Source of the DNA: Rhynchospora pubera
Taxonomy: Eukaryota > Streptophyta > Magnoliopsida > Poales > Cyperaceae
NCBI GenBank assembly: GCA_028095005.1
Contig: CM051460.1
Span: forward strand, 70,719,676 to 70,783,675
Length of the DNA stretch: 64,000 nucleotides
Direction: 5' to 3'
Part shown: positions 55,821 to 64,000 of the stretch, one piece after another
How the letters are laid out: each line of letters starts with the position of its first letter
Numbering within the stretch: the stretch's first letter is position 1
Notes under the pieces: model-generated
The model's database searches: none
What the model saw: only the letters and a program-made list of their open reading frames with translations
What the model was told of the DNA's origin: nothing
Made by a program: the position numbers and the translations under genes

Positions 55821-57292
55821 CAAATAATGCAATTCTGAGCATCATTTGACCATTTCAATTGTTTCTTGATTCATTTCAAGTCATTTCATCGCAATAATCT
55901 ACATTTAAACTCTTTATACAGTCTAGAATATGATTCCTATGTCATTTATTAAGTAAAATTAGATCATACATGGTAATTACGCTTATAAAGTGCAAATAAT
56001 GTAATTTTGAGTATAATTTGAATATTTCAATCGTTTTTGGATTCATTCTAAGTTATTTCATCGCAATAATCTGCATATAAACTCTTTATACTGCTTAGAA
56101 TATGATTCATATATTATTTATTCAAAAATATTGGATTATACATGGTAATTACGAGTATAAAGTGCAATTAATGCAATTCTGAGCATCATTTCAGAATTTC
56201 AATGGATTCTGGATCCATTCTAAATCATTTCTTCACAATAATTTACATTTAAACTCTTTATACTATCCAGAATGAATCATACTTATTTCTTCAATAAGAT
56301 TCGTTTATAATAAATTTATGCCTAGGGATAGGAAATTCCTCCTATTCCCATATGATCCAAACAGCCCCATATATTATTTCTTCAATAAGATTCGTTTATA
56401 CATGGTAATTACGCATATAAAGTACAACTAATGCAATTCTGAGCTTCAATTGAGCATTACAATTGTTTCTTGATTCATTCTAAGTCATTTCATCACAATA
56501 ATCTACATTTAAAGTCTTTATACTGTCTAGAATATGATTCATGTGTTATTTATTCTAAAATATTGAATTATGCATCGTAATTACGCATATAAAGTGCAAA
56601 TAATGCAATTATGAGCATCATTTGAGCATTTCAATCGTTTTTGGTTTCATTCTAAGTCATTTCATCGCAATAATCGACATTCAAACTCTTTATACTCTCT
56701 AGAATATGATTCATATATAATTTATTTTAAAAGATTGGATTTTATACATGGTTTTACGTATATAAAATGCAAATAAAACAATTCTGAGCATCATTTGAGC
56801 CATTCAATCTATTCTGGATTCATTTTAAGTCATTTCATCACAATAATCTTTATTTAAACTCTTTATACTGTCTAGAATATGATTCATTTTTCATTTATTC
56901 AAAAAGATTGGATTATACATGTTAATTACGCATATAAAGTGAAAATAAGGCAATTATGAGCATGATTTGAACATTTCAATCGTTTCAGGATTCATTCTAA
57001 GTCTTTTCATCAAAATAATCTACATTTCAATCTTAATACTATCTAGAATATAAGTCATGTGTTATTTTTTCAAAAAGATTGGATTATACATGGTAATTAC
57101 GCTTATAAAATACAAATAATGCAATTCTGAGTTTCATTTGAGCATTTCAATCGTTTCTGGATTCATTCTATGTCATTTCATCACAATAATCTACATTTAA
57201 ACTCTTTGTACTGTCAAGAATATGATTCATACGTTATTTATTCACAAAATTGGATTATACATGGTAATTACGCATATAAATTGGAAATAATG

Positions 57293-57443
57293 AGAGAATC
57301 AGCTTTTGGTCTAGTGACAAAGAGCAATGCATCTTGAGTGAAAGGTCACAGGTTCGAAACCCGGCGGGAGGGTCTTCATTGACATTTAAATTTAAATTAA
57401 GAATAAGTTGGGAAGCATGACCCCCAATTTATCTTTAAAAAAG
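57293..57443 (+). mobile_element. second tRNA-derived SINE family, inserted in the satellite
   Basis: TGGTCTAGTGAC-type A-box region and a B-box GGTTCGAAACC, followed by a body ending in CTTTAAAAAA. TGGAAATAATG at 57282-57292 and 57444-57454 is a perfect 11-bp duplication of satellite sequence. Unlike the Au-like copies it ends in A, so it belongs to another family. Confidence 0.85.
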
Positions 57444-60005
57444 TGGAAATAATGCAATTCTGAGCATTATTTGATCATTTAAATCGTTTCAGTACTCATT
57501 CTAAGTCATTTCATCTAAATAATACATTTTTAAACTCTTTATACTGTCTAAAATATAATTCATGGGTTATTTATTCAAAAATATTGGATTATACATTGTA
57601 ATTACGCATATAAAGTGCAAATGATGCAATTCTGCGCATCCCTTGAGTATTTCAATCGTTTCAACAGTCATTCTAAGTGATTTCAACACAATAATCTACA
57701 TTTAAACTCCTTATACTTTCAATAATACGATTCATGTATTATTTATTCAGAAAGAATTGATTACACATTGTGATTACACATTGTAATTACACATATAAAG
57801 TGGAAATAATATAATTCTGAGCATCATTTGAGCATTTCAATTGTTTCTTGAATCATTCTAAGTCATTTCACAAAAATAATCAACATCTAAACAAATTATA
57901 CTGCCAAGAAAAAGATTTATGTTTTATTTATTCAAAGAGACAGGATTATACGTGTTAATTACGCAAATAAATTGTATTGCAATTCTGAGTATCATTTGAG
58001 TATTTCAATCATTTTTGGATTAATTCTAAGGCATTTGATCACTATAATCTACATTTAAACTCTTTATATTGTCTAGAATATGATTCATTTATTATTTATT
58101 CATAAAGATTGGATTATAAATGGTAATTACGCATATAAAGTGCAAATAATGCAATTCATAGCATCATTTGAGCATTTCAATGGTTTCTGGATTCATTCCA
58201 AACCATTTCATCACAGTAATATACATTTAAACTCTTTATACTGTTTAGAACATGTTTCATATGTTATTTGTTCAAAAAGATTGGATTATACATTGTAATT
58301 ACGCATATATAATGCAAATAATGCAATTCTGAGCAACATTGGAGCATTTCAATCATTTCTGGATTCATTCTAATTAATTTCATCAGAATAATCTACACTC
58401 AAACTCTTAAAATTGTCCAGAATATGATTCATATGTTATTTATTTAAAAAGATTGGATTATACATGCTAATTACGCATATAAATTGCAAAGAATGCAATT
58501 CTGAGCTTCATTTGAGCATTTCAATCGTTCTGAATTCATTTTTAAGTCATTTCATCACAATAATCAACATTTAAACAAATTATACTGCCAAGAAAAAAAT
58601 TCATGTTTTATTTATTCAAAATGATATGATTATACATGTTAAATACGCATATAAATTGCAAGTATTGCAATTCTGAGCATCATTTGAGTATTTCAATCGT
58701 TTCTGGATTCATTTTATGTAATTTCATCACAATAATCTATCTATATTTAAAGTCTTTATATTGTCTAGAACATGATTCATTTGTTATTTATTCTTAATGA
58801 TTGGATTATACATGGTAATTACGCATATAAAGTGCAAATAATGCAATTCTTAGCATCACTTGAGCATTTCAATCGTTTCTAGATTCATTCTAAGTCATTT
58901 CATCACAATAATCTACATTTATACTCTTTATACTGACTAGTTCAAAAAGATTGGATTATACAAGGTAATTACTCATATAAAATGCAAATAATTCACATCT
59001 GAGCATCATTTGAACATTTCTATCGTTTCTGGATTCATTCTTAGTCATTTCATCACAATAATCTAATTTAAACTCGTTATGATGTCTACAATTTGATTCA
59101 TATTTTATGTATTTTAAAAAATTGGATTATACATGGTAATTAGGCATATAAAGTGCAAATAATTCAATTATGAGCATCATTTGAGTATTTTAATTGTTTC
59201 TGGATTCATTTTATGTCATTTCATAACAATAATCTACATTTAAAATCTATATATAGTCTAGAATATTATTTATATTCTAAGTGTTATCTCCACAATAATC
59301 TGCAATCAAACTCTTTATACTGCCAAAAATATTATTCATATGTTATTATTCAAAAAGATTAGATTATCCATAGTTATTACGCATATAAAGTGCAAATAAT
59401 GCAATTCTTAGTATTATTTGAGCATTTCAATCGTTTTTGTATTCATTCTAAGTCATTTCATCACTATAATCAACATTTAAACTCTTTATATTGTCTAGAA
59501 CATGGTTCATTATTTGCAGTATAATGAGTCATTTCATAAAGATTGGATTATACATGGTAATTAGGCACATAAAGTGCAAATAATGCAATTCTTAGCATCA
59601 TTTGAGCATTTAAATCGTTTCTGGATTCATTCCAAACCATTTCATCACAGCAATATACATTTAAACTCATTATACTGTCTAGAATATTATTCATATGTTA
59701 TTTGTATAAAATTGAATTATACATCGTAATTACGCATATATAGTGCAAATAATGCAATTCTGAGCATCATTTGAGCATTTCAATCGTTTCTGGATTCATT
59801 CTATGTCATTTTATCACAACAATCTAAATTTAAACTGTTTATCCTTTCAAGAATACGATTCATGTAATATTTTATTCAAAAATATTGAATTATACATGGG
59901 AATTACGCATATAAATTTCAAATAAAGTAATTCTGAGATTCATTTGAGCATTTCAATAGTTTTTATATTCATTCTAATTTATTTCATCACAATAATCTAC
60001 ATTTA

Positions 60006-60275
60006 GGATTTGTTTGGCACCAGTTTGAATAAGGGGTTGAATAAGCTTTTCTCTCTCCTCTCTCCTCTCTCCTCTTATTCACTTTTATTCCAACAATATG
60101 GTGGAATTAGAATATCTCTCCTCTTATTCACTTTTATTCCAACAATATGGTGGAATTAGAATAAGGAGTTGAATAAGTCCTTATTCACAATAAGGCTTAT
60201 TCAAAACGCGTTTAGTTTCATCCCGAATAAGCCTTATTCAGAATAAGATTTATTCAACCCATAACAAACACACCC
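60006..60275. mobile_element. Tourist-like MITE inserted in the satellite
   Basis: Ends GGATTTGTTTGGCACCAG and ACAAACACACCC (inverted, imperfect), flanked by TTA (60003-60005, 60276-60278). Both sides resume satellite sequence. The interior repeats ATTCACTTTTATTCCAACAA in tandem and can fold on AATAAGGCTTATT-type inverted words. Confidence 0.85.
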
Positions 60276-62009
60276 TTAAATTCTTTATACTGTCTAGAAT
60301 AAGATTCTTACCTTATTTATTGAAAAGAAAAATTGGACTATATATTGTAATTACTCGTATAAATTACAAATAATGCAATTCTGATCTTCATTTGAGCATT
60401 TTCAATCGTTTCTGGATTCATTTTAAGTCATTTGATCACAAGAATCTGCAATTAAACTCTTTATACTTTCCAGAATATAATTCATATGTTATTTCTTCAA
60501 AAAGATTGGATTATACTTGGTAATTACGTATATAAATTGAAAATAATGCAATTTCGAGCATCATTTGAGAGTTTCAATAGTTTCTAGCATGATTCTAAGT
60601 GATTTCATCGCAATAATCTTCATTTAAACTTTTATACTATGATATGATGCATATGTAATTTATTCATAAAATTGGATTATACATGGTAATTACGCATAGA
60701 AAGTGTAAATAGTGCAATTCTGAGCTTCATTTGCGCATTTCAATCGTATATGGATTTATTTTAAGTTATTTCAACACAATAATCTACATTTAAACTCTTT
60801 ATACTGTCAAGAATATTATTTATATGTTATTTATTCAAAAAGATTGGATTATCCATGGTAATTATGCATATAAAATACAAATAATGCAATTCTTAGCATC
60901 ATTTGAGCATTTCAATCGTTTCTGGATTTATTCTAATTCATTTCATCAGAATAATCTGAAATCAAACTCTTTATACTATCCAAAATATGATTCATATGTT
61001 ATCTATTCAAAAAGATTGGATTATACATTGTAATTACGCATATAAAGTGCAAATAATGCAATTTTGTGCATCATTTAAGCATTTCATTCATTTTTGGATT
61101 TATTCTAAATCATTTCATCACAATAATCCGCAATCAAACTCTTTATAATGTCAAAATTATTATTCATATGTTATTTATTAAAAAAGATTGGATTATACAT
61201 AGTTATTACGCGTATAAAGTGCAAATTATGCAATTCTTAGCATCATTTGAGCATTTCAATCGTTTTTTGGATAAATTCTAATTCATTTTCATCAGAATAA
61301 TTTACAATCAAACTCTTTATACTGTCCATAATATGATTAATATGTTATTTATACCAAAATATTAGATTATACAAGGTAATTATGCATATAAAGTGCAAAT
61401 AATGCAATTTTGTGCATTATTTGAGCATTATTTGATCATTTTAAGTCATTTCATCACAATAATCAACATGTAAACAAATTATACTGCCAAGAAAAAGATT
61501 CATGTTTTATTTATTGAAAGAGACATGATTATACGTGTTAATTACACATATAAATTGAAAGTATTGCAATTCTGAGTATCATTTGAGTATTTCAATCATT
61601 TTTGGATTAATTTTAAGTCATTTCATCACTATAATCTATATGTAAACTCTTTATATTGTCTAGAATATGATTCATTTATTATTTATTCATAAAGATTGGA
61701 TTATACATGGTAATTATGCATATAAAGTGCAAATAATGCAATTCTTAGCATCATTTGAGCATTTCAATGGTTTCTGGATTCATTCCAAACCATTTCATCA
61801 CAATACATTTAAACTCTTTATACTGTTTACAATATGTTTCATATGTTATTTGTTCAAAAAGATTGGATTATACATTGTAATTACGCATATATAGTGCAAA
61901 TAATGCCATTCTGAGCAACATTGGAGCATTTCAATCGTTTCTGGATTCATTCTAATGGATTTCATCAGAATAATCTACAATCAAACTCTTTAAATTGTCC
62001 AGAATATTT

Positions 62010-62049
62010 TTAAATAAATAACATATAAATTATATTCTTGACAGTATAA
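62010..62049. repeat. 40-bp inverted satellite fragment
   Basis: AAATAAATAACATATAAATT followed by ATATTCTTGACAGTATAAA is the reverse complement of the normal monomer segment TTTATACTGTCAAGAATATA plus its continuation. It sits exactly where the higher-order repeats begin. Confidence 0.8.
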
Positions 62050-62050
62050 A

Positions 62051-64000
62051 CAATGCAATTTTGAGTTTTATTTGAGCATTTCAATCCTTTCTGGTTTCAT
62101 TATAAGTCATTTCAACATAATAATCTATATTTAAACTCTTTATACTGTTTAGAATATGATTCATGTGTTATTTATTCAAAAAGAATGGATTATACATGGC
62201 AATTACGCATATAAATTGTAAATAATGCAATTCTGAGCATCATTTGAGCATTTTAATATTTTTTTTATTCATTTTAAGTTCTTTTACCACAATAATCTAC
62301 ATTTAAACTCTTTATACTGTGTAGATATGATTCATGTGTTATTTATTAAAAAGTATTGGATTATACATGGTAATTATGCATATAAAGCGCAAATAATGCA
62401 ATTCTGAGCATCGTTTGTGCATTTTAATCTTTTATGTATTCATTCTAAGTTATTTTATCATAATAATCTACATTTAAACTCTTTATACTGTGTAGAATAT
62501 GATTCATACCTTATTTATGGAAAAAAGATTGGACTATACATTTATAATTACGCATATAAAATGAAAACAATGCAATTTTGAGTTTTATTTGAGCATTTCA
62601 ATCGTTTCTGGTTTCATTATAAGTCATTTCAACATAATAATCTATATTTAAACTCTTTATACTGTTTAGAATATGATTCATGTGTTATTTATTCAAAAAG
62701 AATGGATTATACATGGCAATTACGCATATAAATTGTAAATAATGCAATTCTGAGCATCATTTGAGCATTTTAATATTTTTTTTATTCATTTTAAGTTCTT
62801 TTACCACAATAATCTACATTTAAACTCTTTATACTGTGTAGATATGATTCATGTGTTATTTATTAAAAAGTATTGGATTATACATGGTAATTATGCATAT
62901 AAAGCGCAAATAATGCAATTCTGAGCATCGTTTGTGCATTTTAATCTTTTATGTATTCATTCTAAGTTATTTTATCATAATAATCTACATTTAAACTCTT
63001 TATACTGTGTAGAATATGATTCATACCTTATTTATGGAAAAAAGATTGGACTATACATTTATAATTACGCATATAAAATGAAAACAATGCAATTTTGAGT
63101 TTTATTTGAGCATTTCAATCCTTTCTGGTTTCATTATAAGTCATTTCAACATAATAATCTATATTTAAACTCTTTATACTGTTTAGAATATGATTCATGT
63201 GTTATTTATTCAAAAAGAATGGATTATACATGGCAATTACGCATATAAATTGTAAATAATGCAATTCTGAGCATCATTTGAGCATTTTAATATTTTTTTT
63301 ATTCATTTTAAGTTCTTTTACCACAATAATCTACATTTAAACTCTTTATACTGTGTAGATATGATTCATGTGTTATTTATTAAAAAGTATTGGATTATAC
63401 ATGGTAATTATGCATATAAAGCGCAAATAATGCAATTCTGAGCATCGTTTGTGCATTTTAATCTTTTATGTATTCATTCTAAGTTATTTTATCATAATAA
63501 TCTACATTTAAACTCTTTATACTGTGTAGAATATGATTCATACCTTATTTATGGAAAAAAGATTGGACTATACATTTATAATTACGCATATAAAATGAAA
63601 ACAATGCAATTTTGAGTTTTATTTGAGCATTTCAATCGTTTCTGGTTTCATTATAAGTCATTTCAACATAATAATCTATATTTAAACTCTTTATACTGTT
63701 TAGAATATGATTCATGTGTTATTTATTCAAAAAGAATGGATTATACATGGCAATTACGCATATAAATTGTAAATAATGCAATTCTGAGCATCATTTGAGC
63801 ATTTTAATATTTTTTTATTCATTTTAAGTTCTTTTACCACAATAATCTACATTTAAACTCTTTATACTGTGTAGATATGATTCATGTGTTATTTATTAAA
63901 AAGTATTGGATTATACATGGTAATTATGCATATAAAGCGCAAATAATGCAATTCTGAGCATCGTTTGTGCATTTTAATCTTTTATGTATTCATTCTAAGT
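62051..64000. repeat. 517-bp higher-order repeat of three satellite monomers
   Basis: CAATGCAATTTTGAG starts at 62051, 62568, 63085 and 63602, exactly 517 bases apart, giving three complete units and a fourth cut by the window end. The three monomers within a unit are clearly different from one another, while the units are almost identical. The few differences include CAATCCTTTCTGG in units 1 and 3 against CAATCGTTTCTGG in units 2 and 4. Confidence 0.95.

Larger units (their letters stand above)
54900..64000. repeat. 172-bp satellite array
   Basis: About 50 head-to-tail monomers of about 172 bp. A typical monomer includes TTTAAACTCTTTATACTGTC, GATTCATATGTTATTTATTC, ATTGGATTATACATGGTAAT, TACGCATATAAAGTGCAAAT, AATGCAATTCTGAGCATCAT and TCATTCTAAGTCATTTCATC. 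Monomers are diverged in most of the array (substitutions and small indels) and more uniform at the right end. It continues past the window. Short open frames here (for example at 58080, 60824 and 61667) are the satellite read in one frame and are not genes. Such an array could be centromeric or pericentromeric, which the sequence alone does not show. Confidence 0.95.

Noticed and set aside
56278..56395. A complete small transposon (GATCCAAACAGCCCC end)
   Set aside because: Only one transposon-like end is visible and the flanking repeat TTATTTCTTCAATAAGATTC looks like satellite duplication; borders could not be set.
58080..61894. Four similar short ORFs encoding a repeated 60-75 residue protein
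   Set aside because: They are the 172-bp satellite read in one frame. Stops fall at random in neighbouring monomers and there is no start context or conserved family.
54900..64000. CRISPR-like or other functional repeat array
   Set aside because: Repeats are contiguous 172-bp monomers with no spacers, in plant nuclear DNA: a satellite.

Overview
This is nuclear DNA of a flowering plant, most likely a eudicot. The evidence is AT-rich sequence, intron-bearing genes, a tandem family of plant-type mTERF genes, a TIM8-like mitochondrial import gene, Ty1/copia and Ty3/gypsy retrotransposons, MULE/hAT/PIF-type DNA transposons, tRNA-derived SINEs and a long satellite array. The species cannot be named from the sequence. 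Host genes are few and most of the window is mobile or repetitive DNA.

Layout. 1-6746: minus-strand, apparently non-coding LTR element with a 1.76-kb LTR, inserted into a copia remnant (RNase H end plus short LTR, 6747-7286). About 7340-10220: a weakly supported pair of inverted arms. 10801-14886: a 4.07-kb Mutator-like element (MULE A, 9-bp target duplication) carrying a nested 1.9-kb hAT deletion derivative (8-bp duplication) and a 0.79-kb GGATACG-rich element. 15.2-41 kb: a tandem array of single-exon mTERF genes and their spacers. Copy 1 (15652-16827) is intact, a leader-only fragment lies at 18907, copy 2 (19782-21069) has a frameshifted leader, and copy 3 is split in two by a chromovirus. 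A PIF-like element in the spacer after copy 2 was itself invaded by a 6.35-kb copia element with a decayed pol. Two near-identical Tourist-like MITEs lie in the spacer before copy 3. A 6149-bp Ty3/gypsy chromovirus (33343-39491) with LTRs identical by eye and an open 1665-aa gag-pol interrupts copy 3; the 5-bp duplication and the host reading frame across the site are intact.

41.8-47 kb: a TIM8-like gene with an apparent GC-AG intron. Its intron and second exon were duplicated downstream, giving two possible terminal exons. 47.1-53.4 kb: two LTR relatives of the first element in opposite orientations; the plus-strand one carries MULE B (49234-52781). MULE B has a broken N-terminal MuDR-type transposase gene convergent with a minus-strand two-exon gene for a GRF-type zinc-finger, coiled-coil and membrane-anchor protein. 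54.9-64 kb: a roughly 172-bp satellite array ending in a 517-bp three-monomer higher-order repeat, with SINE, MITE and small inversion events inside.

How the genes relate: the mTERF and TIM8-like proteins point to mitochondrial (or plastid) gene expression and mitochondrial import, and there is no operon-like organisation. Everything else reflects repeated nested transposition. Target duplications and uninterrupted paralogous sites in the array let much of the insertion order be read directly from the sequence.
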